Program-made: the position numbers and the translations under genes
In this document: positions 1 to 31,835 of the stretch, in pieces
Numbering within the stretch: position 1 is the first letter of the stretch
Layout of the letters: the number at the start of each line of letters is the position of its first letter
NCBI GenBank assembly: GCA_028565635.1
Contig: JAOXYB010025624.1
Location: 1 to 31,964 of the forward strand
Source of the DNA: Phoronis ovalis
Taxonomy: Eukaryota > Phoronida > Phoronidae
Length of the DNA stretch: 31,964 nucleotides
Reading direction: 5' to 3'
The notes under the pieces: model-generated
Seen by the model: the letters and a program-made list of their open reading frames with translations, nothing else
Told to the model about the DNA's origin: nothing
Database searches by the model: none

Positions 1-300
1 AATGTTTTCCGTTTATATGTATCCTAAAATCACGCTTTGAAAATCACGAATTGTATAGTTATGAAAAGAAACTAGAGAATTCTGGGAAAAGGGTTTAGAC
101 TGCAGCGCCCTCAAGTGCATGCAAATGGTCTATTAAAGTTAGGTGAAGCTATAGTACTTGGTGGTATAATCCTTGCCTTTGCAATCAGACTGTCATATCA
201 GTATTGTTTAGATTAACAGTTTCTAGTTTCATTCATGGTTTACATTGCCAGTATGCTCTTTCAAGGGGTTCTGATACTTGAATCTTTAGTTATCTCATAA
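1..300. other. Non-coding sequence, upstream or intronic to vasa
   Basis: No exon with a good open frame and splice borders was recognised. Because vasa still needs its start codon, this stretch is probably an intron or promoter-proximal DNA of that gene, but the sequence does not decide which. Confidence 0.4.
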
Positions 301-882
301 GCCTTGTTCGCACGGGAACAAATAATCTCGATTAAACTCACTTGCAAGATTAATCTATCATTATTTACGTTGTGTGAACGCTTGCGAGATTAATCCTGAA
401 CGATAAATCTCATTTGAAAATAAAAATCGCGATTATTCGTGCTTGCTCATGCAGTGTGAACAGCTGGACGATTTATCTTGAAAGATAAACATGCGCAGTG
501 CGCTGGTTGTAAACTTCCTTTTCGGGTCACACTGACAGAAAAACATGAAGTGGTCCAAAGTCGATACGAAATTACTAATCGCAATTTCGGGAGACGATAC
601 GATACTTAATATTTTCCTTCTTCGTATATCGCCTTCATGACATCTTGCCACCTTTGCTTTGTGATTCTTGTACAAAGAAATGCACATGAACGGTATTATA
701 TTCTCCATTTTGCATATGGAATATATCATGTAAACAAATTATTGCTCATGCGTGTACAACTTATAGTTCAGCTCGGAAGAATTTTGCGATTGAATGTCAA
801 TCACGGTCATAATCGCAATTAAAGTTTTGCTAGATTTTTTTCTAGCTAATACTTTAATCACGATTGTCCGTGCGAACAGGGC
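301..882. mobile_element. MITE-like element with terminal inverted repeats (582 bp)
   Basis: The left end GCCTTGTTCGCACGG (301-315) is matched, one base different, by the reverse complement of CCGTGCGAACAGGGC (868-882). The similarity continues inward with gaps to a shared GATTAAA. Shorter relatives of the end motif (GTGTGAACGC near 373 and GTGTGAACAG near 455) occur inside. A subterminal hairpin, GCTAGA then a T run then TCTAGC, lies at about 829-847. It has no transposase coding capacity; the ORFs crossing it look spurious. The left flank is TAA and the right flank TTT, so a three-base target duplication is only hinted at. Superfamily not assigned. Confidence 0.7.
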
Positions 883-1247
883 TTTAGACTGTATTCATCA
901 GCTGAAAACTTTGCCAGATGATCCCCTTATAGTCATGGCTTGAAAAATGCCTTGGAATGTTTTTGCTGTTGCATTTGTTGAGCAATCATATATTCAGAAA
1001 TAATTGATATTTAAGTAGGATCTGATTACTATGGCACTAAAAAGGTTACACCTTTGATGTCTTATAAAGATCTATGAAATACCTGTAAAAACCTTTTAGC
1101 ATGGCACTCATGATTCTGCTTAATTGTATAGGCTTTCTAGAATGGAAAGATTTTGCAGGGAATGTTAAACTTAATAGCTGGTTGAATTACAATAATGTCA
1201 CTGTTTTTTATTGCCTCTAATTTCATCATACATCATGTTGTTTTAAG
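883..1247. other. Intron or upstream DNA before the first visible vasa exon
   Basis: No coding exon recognised. It ends in a plausible acceptor, TTGTTTTAAG, at 1238-1247. Short ATG-led frames here stop after a few codons. Confidence 0.4.
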
Positions 1248-11307
<10,060 letters not shown>

Positions 11308-11494
11308 GACAGGAAGTTCTACTAATGTTAGTGATTTAAAATATCAAAATAATGTGGCTGCAAAAGGAAAGTATCGGTTATTACATTGGTGGTTACAGCA
11401 AAGCAAATATTAAAGAACCGTACTCGTTTACTGAGGGTTTTTTTAATTTAGACTGCAGGAAAGTATTGAGTCATACATGAGTGTCATACAAAAC

Positions 11495-11500
11495 AATAAA
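11495..11500 (+). terminator. Candidate poly(A) signal of vasa
   Basis: A canonical AATAAA lies 188 bases after the vasa stop codon, the first on this strand. Other A/T-rich candidates further on could give longer 3' UTRs. Confidence 0.45.
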
Positions 11501-12708
11501 ATAGATTAAAACATGCTAGGATGGATGTTGTTTTCACGGAGGTATTGCAAGGAAGGACAATACAAAGATGGCTTTGTGAAATACATATCAGAATCTTCTG
11601 GCAAACAGACTTGTTATACCAGTACATATTATGTATTTCAAGGGTATCACCATATACAATATTTTAATAGTATTTTAGAAAAGGTAATACTTGACCTGTA
11701 CATGTATAGTACTTGAGCATATCGTAATCAGTAGTGTAGCTGTAGCTGTTACTTACAAATAGTCTGCTGTAGGTATGTAGGCTGGAAAACCAGTCTGGGT
11801 TAATATATTTGTACTGATATCTTCAAATGAAGTGTTTTCGGTAACATAAAAGCTGATAATAGATATATATAGCTGAATCGTTGTATTATTTGTTTTCCAC
11901 ATAAGTGTTTAAGTGTATTGTACGGCCAATGGTAATTTTATGTACATATAAAAGGTTCATAGGTCCTGAACTTAAATATGACTTTGTGGTTAACTAACCA
12001 GCTGCTAATTCTACAGTAGAAGATAATGAAATTAGTGCATGAAACAAGTAACCATGACTTGCCATTTGTAACCACTGATTATCATGTTCTGTACTGCAAC
12101 CTGTTTGAAAGTGAAACCAAAGTATTTGAGTATTGTAACTAGGAGGATCACTGGTAATGATGCTTTACATTTATTGTTGATAAAATGTTCAGAATCCTTG
12201 AGTTCTTGCTTCATTGTAGATCATTTGTTCAAGCAAGACAAATCGCGTGAAATTTTATAACAACTTTCCACTATTTAATTTCCTAGCCAAGTACATGTAT
12301 TAATATTTCCAGCGTAGTTTAGAAACAGATACCAAATCAAGTTTAGTGAGTTTATTCGTGATAATGTTTAAGTTGCGGACGATATGTAATCGATGAAAGG
12401 GGACTGGTGCAAAAATAGCTCAGCAGTGGCTTTTTCGTATTGCTGGGTGATGTGTACATTTTAATCAAACATTCTGAGGGATATGCATTGCTTTATGCAG
12501 CAAAAAGTGATATTTGGAAGAAGTATATCTCTATTAAAGCCACTTGCAAGTATGTAAGGTGCAGGTATCAGTGATTATAAGCACATGTGTGTTTGCTAGT
12601 CTCAAAACCTTCATTTGGTGCTATTTTTTAATCCAGTAGTTGTATACAAGTCTTGAGAATCTCATCGAACTGTCCACATATGAGATTTTGTTGTATGCAA
12701 TATCCATT

Positions 12709-12714
12709 TTTATT
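12709..12714 (-). terminator. Candidate poly(A) signal of the CIMAP2-like gene
   Basis: TTTATT on the plus strand reads AATAAA on the minus strand, about 755 bases past the stop codon at 13470-13472. Another minus-strand AATAAA is at 12351-12356. Which one is used cannot be told from sequence. Confidence 0.3.
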
Positions 12715-13469
12715 GGTGCTATGTCGTCTTTAGTTAAGATAGACTGTAACTGTTCAATAGTTTAGAGTGTTATTTTTTTATAAAACTTATTTTTGCGTAT
12801 TAATTAAACGATTTCAAACGAGCTGTTTGTCCTATTTACTTGGCTGCTGCGCATCATATCCACAAACAAGACACTATTTTACATATTACATTTTAGTAAA
12901 AATCTCTTATTGCATATATACTAGATATATAAAACAAAAAATATAGCAATATGTGTTTCATAGCAAAGCATCAGTTGCATTTTTTGAGCAAGTACATACA
13001 ATCTATCGAGCATTCCAAATTATGCTTATAGGAAACATTAGTTGACCATTATGCATTAATCTAATCAGAAGATAGAAATAGTGGCAAGATGATCTATAAG
13101 ACTTCAGTATGATTGAAAGGGAACAATAATATAGTTTTCTATACAAGATATTGGTCAATTGCAAAAAAATCGTGTCTGAGATTTCTTTCTCTCTACATGT
13201 ACTTATTGTATCGAAGTGTAAGATTTTGATGACACAGATTTTGTTTAGTCATGTTAGACCTAAGATGAAAAACTTGGAGACACCCATCTCTACAATGCAT
13301 TATTTTTCCTCAGAATACTGCAAATTTGTGCGCCAAGAAATTTCATCAGGACAGGTCTATGGTATATCACTTAAAGCTCCTTTTTACTCAAAATTGGGTA
13401 AAAAATTTGTCTTCACTGCATACACTATTATTCATTTTAGAGCTTTTTTAAACTGGTCAGTTGCATATT

Positions 13470-16400
13470 TTATGCTATTGTTGCAGCACGTTGAGCAATG
13501 TATGCTGTTTGATTGTCCATTTTTGTAATATATTGTCCTGGGGTTTCAGGCTTCACAATGAATATACGGTCCTTTTTGGGAACATCTTTTGCACGAATGC
13601 GCTCACTGTAAAATAAGTAGAGAATGCATCGTTACTATTCAGAATTACTGAAGTGGTATATTTTGAAAACTTTAAAAGCAATGGCATTTATAATACTTGC
13701 AAATTTTTCGAAACAATTCTCTTGCTGATAACCATCATTTCTTCACTTAATTATTTTTTACAATTTTCCTCTTCATCATGAGTACAATTTACTGATTTAT
13801 ATATTTAAATAAATTGATAAAGTTTGAAACTTCTTTCAATGATGGCCCTGCAGATTTGGGTGTCTGAGCATGCACTGTTATGTCACATAAAGATGGATTT
13901 GTAAAATTAAATTGAATGTTTCCTAAATGGTCACTTGCCAGGTGTAGTAACAATTTTCTTGTGATGTCAACATCACAGTGAAATATGACTTACTGCATAA
14001 ATTTCCCTCGGTTAGCTGGCCAACTGCTACTCTTAGATACAAAGGCACTTGAGTGACCATTTCTATGCTGAGCCTCTTCCCATTTTTGTATATCGTAACG
14101 CCCAGCGCCAACTGGATTCTGGAAAACAGGTATCACACATTACATAGATAAAAGTATTGGCACAATCACTTTTTGTGAATTCACATCAGCATACTTTGAT
14201 TCACAATGAAGCACAGTATAAGTTAGCTTTTATAATCAAGTAAGATTAAATTTACTGCGCAGCTGTTTACTTGGATATTCCTTGAAGACCATACGTTATT
14301 AAGTTTTGACTAAAGTTCAAATATTATACCTGTGCAACAAAACACTTATTCAGCTTACATAAAGCCCTGCATGTTTGTCAGAGGTGGTGACCTCTGGTAG
14401 AACTTTATTTCCTGTGACTGATGATATTTTGAAAACTATTTGAATTTGATGTTGCTTATTTACAGGAGTAGCATCTTAATTTTAATTTTGCAAATACAGA
14501 TTTGGCTGTTGAAATGTCTAATAAGTTTTCCAATGTTCAGTACTTACATAATTTCTTGTGAAAAACTGCAGTGACCGTTTATCATCTCTTTTTGCACTAG
14601 ACAAGAATCCAGGTGATTTCTTTGCACCCGGCTTGGATAATTCAACAGATTCATAACTTCCTGGACCAGGGAAATACTGAAAAACAAAATCAGTTTATTA
14701 AAATGCTAATTAATTTCTAAAGTTTTATAATTCATGGCTCGTAGATATCAAGCAGAGGTGACTGGTGGGGCCACCTTTTCAATGAAACATCAAAATTCAA
14801 CGACTGCTACTGATTATCAAAAAAAGAATTTTCCCTTACCCTTTGCAAAATTGTGTTTGATTAGAAACAAATTTTAATGACCCCGAGATATCTAATTCCA
14901 AATGGTAAGAAAATAAATGTACTACTTACCTGGTCCTTTGGACATTGTGCAAGAGAATGGCAAAATATTCTTTCAGCTTGTATAGGATGTTGATCTGGTA
15001 ATTTACTGAATTTTCCGTGTTTATTATGATGTTTATGACTCATATCCTCTACAAAGGATTTTAGTTCATATTGTCCTGGACCAAGATTTGCATTATTCTG
15101 AAAAATTATTCTGAAATTTGTAATATTTTCTTTTGTGATCATGCATTTTCTAATGTTAAACTGGTGAATCAAAATGTATTTGACTTGCAATCAAACAAGA
15201 TTTCAATCTCCATGAATTTTCATTCAGACATTTATTTTTACCCATAGTTCTAAGCAGAATACCACATTAGTATATAATAAAACCTAAACTTGGGTTAAGA
15301 AGTTGAAAGTATGTAACGGGAAGAATTCAATAGCCAAAATTAGATCGAGTCACATTCTTCTTCCCATCTTGTTATTATTTACATTGGTAAAAAATAATAA
15401 TTCTTAACGAAATACATACAACCTTTGAATATTGTCCAAATTTGATGCTTTGAATAAATAACTGTACAAAAAAAAATTACTTACCGGCTTGGCAAAATGG
15501 CCAGTCATAATTGGTTTATTTCTATCTCCAGTAAACAAGTCATATGGTCCACGTGAACTTGTAACTTTTTCCTTTAGCTGTTCTGCTGAACTTTTAAAAT
15601 TGTAGGTTCCTGGACCCAAATGTGAACCCTATGGAAGAATAAAATAAATAATAATAATAATCGAGGGGAATGATACTTTATAGAGATTATTTTGAACGAT
15701 ATTATCACATATCATTAAAAGTGGCCTCACATTTAGTGCACAGATTATTCTATCAAGTGCAAGCATATGCAAGTGGGCTGAACGAGATGCTATTAAAAAA
15801 CTACTCAGAACTAGTAATACAACAGATTCCATCTGTACTTGATAGATTGTTTTAATGAAATAGCTTGTGCAATCAATTATTATAATAAATAATCTTCTTT
15901 TCACAAAAATGGTAGCTATACTCAAAATATTCAGATATCTGATACATACTACACTTGGTAGGCCTCTGTTTCCTACGGCTCCATCCATCACCGTGATATT
16001 GCCTATTGGAATTTTCTCTTTTTCTTCCCGATATAAATTTGGAATACCACCTTTACCATATGTTCCTGGACCAGGTATACAATTCTAGAATAAATCAATT
16101 ATTACATAATTTATCTGAGAGGAAATGATGTACATAAGAGAGAAAACTAATAGTAAAAGTTCACAGATATATATACAGTAGGTTTTATAACTGCTGAGAA
16201 CAATGTTACTTAAATGTACTTACTGTATACCCCTGCCAGGGTGAACTAACAATTATTTCAATTAACCTAAAAACATACATCATTAATTTCTGATTTTTGA
16301 CAGTTAAGGTGATCAAACTATTAAAATTGTAAGAAAATCTCAATGCATGGGGAAAACACTAAGAAAAGGTTGTTTGTTTTTTTTATCAGAAAAGTTAGGT

Positions 16401-19400
16401 ACATATGTTTGAGGGCCTTTTTATCCAGTTACCTGATTGCAGGGAGACATATTCAGAATGACTGTGTGGATGGAAACATTATTTTGTTTTGGGTCACGTT
16501 TTTATATCAAATTAGGACCTGAAAACTATACCCATTTTCATTTTTGAAACCAGGTAACAAAAACACACCAGTTTTATTTTCTTATATTTTCTAGATCTTT
16601 ACAAAGTATGGGGTGACTGAATTATAAGAAATTAAAAAGTTTGACACTAGTAATTAAGCAATTAAAAAATGGATGTCAAAAATAAATGTGTTTGATTAAA
16701 AAGCTTTTACAAACTATCTGGTGATAGAATAAATGAAAATAATGCTATTGTTTTGCAAAACTGTTTGAAATAGTAAGATTGAATTCGAAGAATAATCATA
16801 GATCTTCTGTGAATGTAACAAATTAACTAACAATCTCTTCAAATGAGGATTAAATAGGAAGAGACTATAAACTTGAAAAGAAACTTTATTAAAATGTTAG
16901 AAGAAAAAAATTCTTATTACTTTCCACATAAAATTGAATTCTTACGTTGGGTGTTGTGTCGTGTGCCCTCCAATTACCTGTCTGTGGGAATTCAAGAAAA
17001 AAACAAGAAATGAAAGAAAATAGGACAGGAAAAACAGTAAAAAAGAAAAATGAAACAGAACTAAAACCAGAAAATTACAACAAAAGAAGCAAGATAAAGT
17101 GACATACCATAGTACCATAAATGTTATCTCTTTTTTTACTAGACTGAAATAGCATAGTCAGGAAGGCAATAATTATAAAAACTGTATTTTGAGTTTGTTT
17201 TATGTGAAAATCTCATGTAATAAAATAAATAAGTTTGGTCAGGTTAAATGGAACCCTAACACAGCTCTTATAATTTGTGCTTGGCTATATATAATAATTC
17301 AAGAAAACTGTTAATTCGTTATAACCATAGAAGTTAAAGGTGGCTTGTCCCATTCATGCAACATTTCACATTTAATAATTTAAGGATAATTTTGGGTTGT
17401 TGCTAAAACTATACATTTTTGAAATGGACTAATATAAGAATCATGAAAAATTACTAACTCGTGACTATGTAATTAGCAAGGTGAAAACTTGCTTTTTTCA
17501 TAACACACTTCAAAAAATATGGCTTAAGCCCCTACAGATACAAAGCTGAAACTTTGCTAAAATCTACTTCCAACAGGAATCTCCAAGATTTAAAAAAAAT
17601 TTAAATAATGTGCTTCTAAATTTATTATATGGGTGCCAGATTTTCTGGCTGTTGAATTTTGAAGGTTCATAACTGTTGAATAAAGGAAGATTTTAAAAAT
17701 CTGAGACACTTGTAGAGATCACTATTTGAAGTTCATTTTGGCCAAGTTTCAGCTTTGTGTCTGTAGGAGTGCTGAGCTTATTGGTTTTGAAGTTCGTGTT
17801 TGGAAAAAAGTGAGTTTTTACCCAAAATAGTCCTTTTATCTGTTAGGTAAGAAAACATAAATTTTCAAAGTCTTCAAGTTACTACCTTTCCAAAAATGTA
17901 TGCTTTTGCTATGTTATCTTTTCATTTAACAGTCTAAAATTTGACAAGAAATTTATAGTTCCTATGTGCTGAACTGTAATCACTCCCTCAAGGTGTCCAT
18001 ATTTCTTAATGTGCATTTTTTCCACAGTTGTAGGTCTTTGTTTCTAATATATATAGTTAACATTCTCCATTGACACTAAATATCAACATTTAATATTTTT
18101 TCAAGATAATTATGCTTTATTGAGATTGTCTGAGTAGCGATACATGCACTTTCAGGCATTTAAATCCTTACCTCTTTTTCTAAATCTTTAAATCTATTTG
18201 CCCGTGTTCCACACACTCCTCTTATACTGCTGGGCCTTTCTTCTGATTCTTGCAAAAAATCTTTGAATTCATATGTCCCAGGACCCAATTTTTTGGTCTA
18301 GTAAAATAACCAAAATTTCAATAATACAGAAACAATGTATTGCAAATATTGTGCAGATTGTATTATTAACCTTGACTAATATTGTGCAGATTGTATTATT
18401 AACCTTGACTAATATTGTGCAGATTGTATTATTAACCTTGACTAATATTGTGCAGATTGTATTATTTTTGACTAATTTTACAAAACAGTTCTTATTATTC
18501 ACATTACATAATTAGCTATGACATACCAATATTTTTTTTTTCTAGAATACATCATGATTGAGAATTTCAGAGAACTTTACAGAGTAAAAATTGAATTTGC
18601 TGATTATGTACGAATTTCAATTTTTAAATTCCAATTTGCTTACCAACAATTTCTTTAATTCCCATTGTTCTTTATGTAACAAATGTGGCATTTTTGCCAT
18701 CCTTGCAACTTCAAAAGCTCTTGCCCAACCTGGTCCAGAAGCTCTTTCTTCAACAGATTGTGTACTAAATCCTCCAACTTCTGTGTAATATCTTCCCGGG
18801 CCTCTGTGACGATTCTAAAGAAATCGAGTGAAAAACAAATTTTAAAGACTATAGAAATTATTCTATACATATAAATTACAAAACTTAACTAAGTCTAACT
18901 GTCCCAGTGTGAATATCGTCATTTGATTGTATATTGCACATTGTTATGTCATATCTCACATATCAAATATTAAATATCAAATATGCACATAATAGAACAT
19001 TTCGTTGTTAAAGTTTTATTTGGTGTTACATAATTCTACTATATTTACATTTGCTGAATTCATTGCAGCTTAAAAGTGATACCCAGGTTGCAAAAAGTGA
19101 CTGAAATTAACATGTACCTACTGAATTACTTATTAATGACAACTTACCAAAGTGTGCATAGATTTAGTACAATAATTGACTTCTGTATATGTTCCTGGTG
19201 TTTTACTTTCAGGATGGACTCCAGCTATATCAAATCTGAAAAAAAAACAATTCATTGATTTTCAAAGTAAATACTTTATGCTTTCTACAACCTAAAAGTT
19301 CAGAATAAAAGTACTCTCTAACATTAATACAGCAATTTTCAGACATCTTATTTTTAAACAGTATCAAATATCATTCAAAAATTTTCACTAATTATGTAAC

Positions 19401-20909
19401 ATAAATCAATAAAAATGGAATGCATTATCTCTTTAGATAACATTTCTTTGCATATGTAATTATAATCTTTTAGGCCATTTTAGACGAGAAGAAATGTCCT
19501 GCAGTTATTAATAAATGCCCCTTAATATTATTCCATGAATAACTTCTGGAAAAGCGCATATTATGTACTCACAACTAGGTAGTGCAAATCTAGTGTCTTC
19601 CAAAAACAATAGAAAAACATTTAAGTTATGGAAATATACTGTCTAACAGGGATATTTCTAGTATTTGCAATGAAATGTGACGTCATGGTTACTATTATGA
19701 AATGTTCCATAAGATAAATGTATCAATAAATCATGCTTGGCCTGTGGTCTAGTTACACATACCCTGGCACACAGACACTTTTTAGTCGCAAATTTTAAAT
19801 TGGTTACTATCTACATAAGTGTTGAGTCAGGCTCATTGTACATATTGAAAAAAAAATATTTTGTATCAACTGGGATAAAGGGAGAGTTGCATGGGATCAT
19901 GTTAAGAATGAGTTAAAAGCAATATGTACTTATCTGATTTATAAAGAAAGTCTTGTCCTAATAATAGGCTCAATATCTGACGTGTTGGTCCTAACACTTT
20001 CCTATTCAAAAACTATCGTCTTTCGAATTTAATAAAAACTCACCCGTAGGATGAAAATATTGATACAGCAATACTACAATGGTCTCAGTTTGTTATTATC
20101 AAGTACACATATACATGTGTAAAAAGTCAAACGGTTAAAATTCAGAGAAAATCAATGCATACGCCCGAGAGGTGCCATTCGTATTTATTGAGTAAAAATT
20201 TGTTAAAATTTAACAAATGTTGCGCCACAAGAAATATTTATATATTTTTCACTTGATAATAACAAACTAAGACCATCGGAGCATATTGTTGTATGAGAAT
20301 TTTCATCGTTTTTGTTAATTTTGAAAGAATATAGTTTTTTGAATAGGAAAGTGTTAGTATCAATATGTCAGTATTATTGGGCCTATTATTAGGACTAAAA
20401 AGAAATTCAAAACATGATAATTTATAGACGTGTAGACATCATATGGAAATCCTGTCCTAGTCGGATGTTATAATAAATATACACATATCTGCGCTGATAT
20501 GTATCATTTTGTGACAAATTTCATCTTTTGTTAAATTATGTACATACAACTTTACATTTCTAAAGACAGCATATAAAATGTTTGGAAATTAAATTTGCAT
20601 CATTCATTATCATCATTGTGAGTGTAGGTTTCTCTTTGTTTAGTTATACAATATTATTTTGTAACAAAAATAAATTACAATTACATACAATTATTTACAA
20701 TGTAATGTATAAAAATGTAGAATTAATCGTTTTGGTACAAATAAACAGCAAACAATTCATGGGACATATATGACATCTTCAGCCATAAAGTGGAGAGCCC
20801 GTTGGTGAAGGAAGGAGTGGTGCGTTCCAAAGGCACAACGCAAGTGCTTAGAAACTTACCTAGATTTTTGAGTACCAAAAGGTGCTCCTTTAAAATGTTT
20901 ATCTCCCAT
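13470..20909 (-). CDS. CIMAP2: CIMAP2/LEXM-like sperm-tail PG-rich repeat protein
   Basis: The product is probably a ciliary/flagellar microtubule-associated protein of the SHIPPO (sperm-tail PG-rich repeat) class. Eleven coding exons on the minus strand, 5' to 3': 20860-20909, 19148-19235, 18644-18814, 18172-18297, 16946-16981, 15953-16084, 15485-15628, 14930-15097, 14548-14676, 13994-14118 and 13470-13605. They give about 434 residues ending in TAA. Nearly every exon carries one PG repeat, and most exon borders are phase 0: PGTYTE, GPGRYYTE, GPGTYEFK, GPGTYGKG, GPGTYNFK, GPGQYELK, GPGSYES, GAGRYDI and PGQYIT. The KGAPFGTQK start, the ERASGPGWARAFEVARM segment and the overall length point to CIMAP2 (LEXM, C1orf177) rather than STPG1 or STPG2, judged from memory. 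The start is the first ATG (20907-20909) in an exon reaching 20941; the frame stays open upstream, so an earlier coding exon is possible. Confidence 0.85.
16946..16981 (-). CDS. CIMAP2: 36-base microexon of the CIMAP2-like gene
   Basis: Twelve codons (TGNWRAHDTTPN) lie between a strong minus-strand acceptor (a long pyrimidine tract, then CCCACAG) and a GTAAGA donor. The phase is 0 at both ends, so it joins the neighbours in frame with or without inclusion. It sits between the exon ending FKDLEKE and the exon starting NCIPGPG. A second AG|GTAATT four bases inside could act as a competing site but would break the frame. Confidence 0.65.
16982..18171 (-). other. CIMAP2-like intron with a large imperfect hairpin
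   Basis: This 1.2 kb intron holds the inverted repeat at 17390-17830 and otherwise AT-rich sequence with no exon seen. Confidence 0.7.
17390..17830. repeat. Imperfect inverted repeat (hairpin element)
   Basis: The arm around 17520-17605 (CCTACAGATACAAAGCTGAA and onward) matches the reverse complement of the arm around 17700-17790 (AGTTTCAGCTTTGTGTCTGT). Weaker similarity extends outward through AACTTGCTTTTTTC versus AACTCACTTTTTTC and GGATAATTTTGGGT versus GGACTATTTTGGGT. The left arm carries about 70 extra bases. This looks like a decayed foldback or MITE element with no coding. Confidence 0.6.
18345..18473. repeat. 33-bp minisatellite, about four units
   Basis: Three identical 33-base units begin at 18345, 18378 and 18411 with AATATTGTGCAGATTGTATT. 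A fourth unit of 30 bases has a three-base loss. The array lies about 48 bases upstream of the splice acceptor of the exon at 18172-18297, and accounts for the repetitive ORFs on both strands here. Confidence 0.95.
19236..20859 (-). other. CIMAP2-like first large intron with MITE
   Basis: The intron lies between the first two coding exons. Apart from the 441-base element at 19955-20395 it is AT-rich, and I see no exon. Confidence 0.7.
19955..20395. mobile_element. MITE-like element with ~140-bp terminal inverted repeats
   Basis: The left arm beginning GTCCTAATAATAGGC (19955) is matched by the reverse complement of the right arm ending GCCTATTATTAGGAC (20395). The match continues through CTAACACTTTCCTATTCAAA and GTTTGTTATTATCAAGT for about 140 bases with modest divergence. 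The centre (about 20106-20246) includes the near-palindrome TTTGTTAAAATTTAACAAA. There is no transposase. Flanks CTT and TAA do not form a clear target duplication. Confidence 0.85.
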
Positions 20910-20941
20910 TGTGTTGATTTTGTCTTGAGCTATTGTGGTCA

Positions 20942-21399
20942 CTGAAATATAACACCCTAAATTAAAATTACATCCACTAGGCTGTATAAATTAGCCATTC
21001 AATTACACATGCAAATCCTTGTCTGAGTCTATAATCACTCTTCGTCACATGGCAACACCAAGCATAACCTCGTACTCAAACACAGTTCAGACGTATATTA
21101 CTGATTCACATAACATTCAACTATTATTCTTAGACAAAAAGTTTTGACCATTCTGTATCTCAACTTTTTGATTTTAATTATTCATATTTTTTAAGTTTTA
21201 TTTGCATGTTCAAAACAGAAGATATGCCCTATTTAGTTTATAAATTAATTTATAAGGTTTGAGGCTATATAGAGAATTTGACTTTATTTGACTTCCATCA
21301 GATGGCGTAAATGCGTAAAATCATGTCTCTTGACCCCTGGTTATTGATGACGTAAAGGAGGCCTGTATCGAAACTGCAACTTGAAGGAGTGCAAGTGCG
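20942..21399. promoter_or_regulatory. Candidate bidirectional promoter, CIMAP2-like and DPYD
   Basis: About 460 bases separate the 5'-most CIMAP2-like exon seen on the minus strand from the DPYD start codon on the plus strand. The stretch contains TGACGTAA, a CRE/ATF- or PAR-bZIP-like site, at 21348-21355, some 45 bases before the DPYD ATG. I see no convincing TATA box placed for either gene. The exon at 20860-20941 begins after an acceptor (ATATTTCAG on the minus strand), so the CIMAP2-like gene has at least one further 5' exon, which may lie here or within DPYD intron 1. Confidence 0.45.

Positions 21400-31835
<10,436 letters not shown>

Larger units (their letters stand above)
11308..13469. 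other. Convergent intergenic region with both 3' UTRs
   Basis: This lies between the vasa stop codon and the stop codon of the minus-strand CIMAP2-like gene, and must contain both 3' untranslated regions. It is AT-rich with no exon-like open frame on either strand. A 125-codon plus-strand frame at 13151-13528 overlaps the antisense of the last CIMAP2-like exon and has no homology that I know. Confidence 0.7.

Noticed and set aside
119-126. ATGCAAAT octamer (POU-type site)
   Set aside because: A single eight-base match in AT-rich DNA with no mapped promoter; not supportable.
433-822. Overlapping ORFs on both strands near 433-822
   Set aside because: They lie inside the MITE-like element and show no transposase motif; chance frames.
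13151-13528. 125-codon plus-strand ORF
   Set aside because: Part is antisense to the last CIMAP2-like exon, the rest is AT-rich 3' UTR; no recognisable domain or splice context.
18269-18515. Repetitive ORFs with an 11-residue period on both strands
   Set aside because: Explained by the 33-bp minisatellite, whose unit is a multiple of three.
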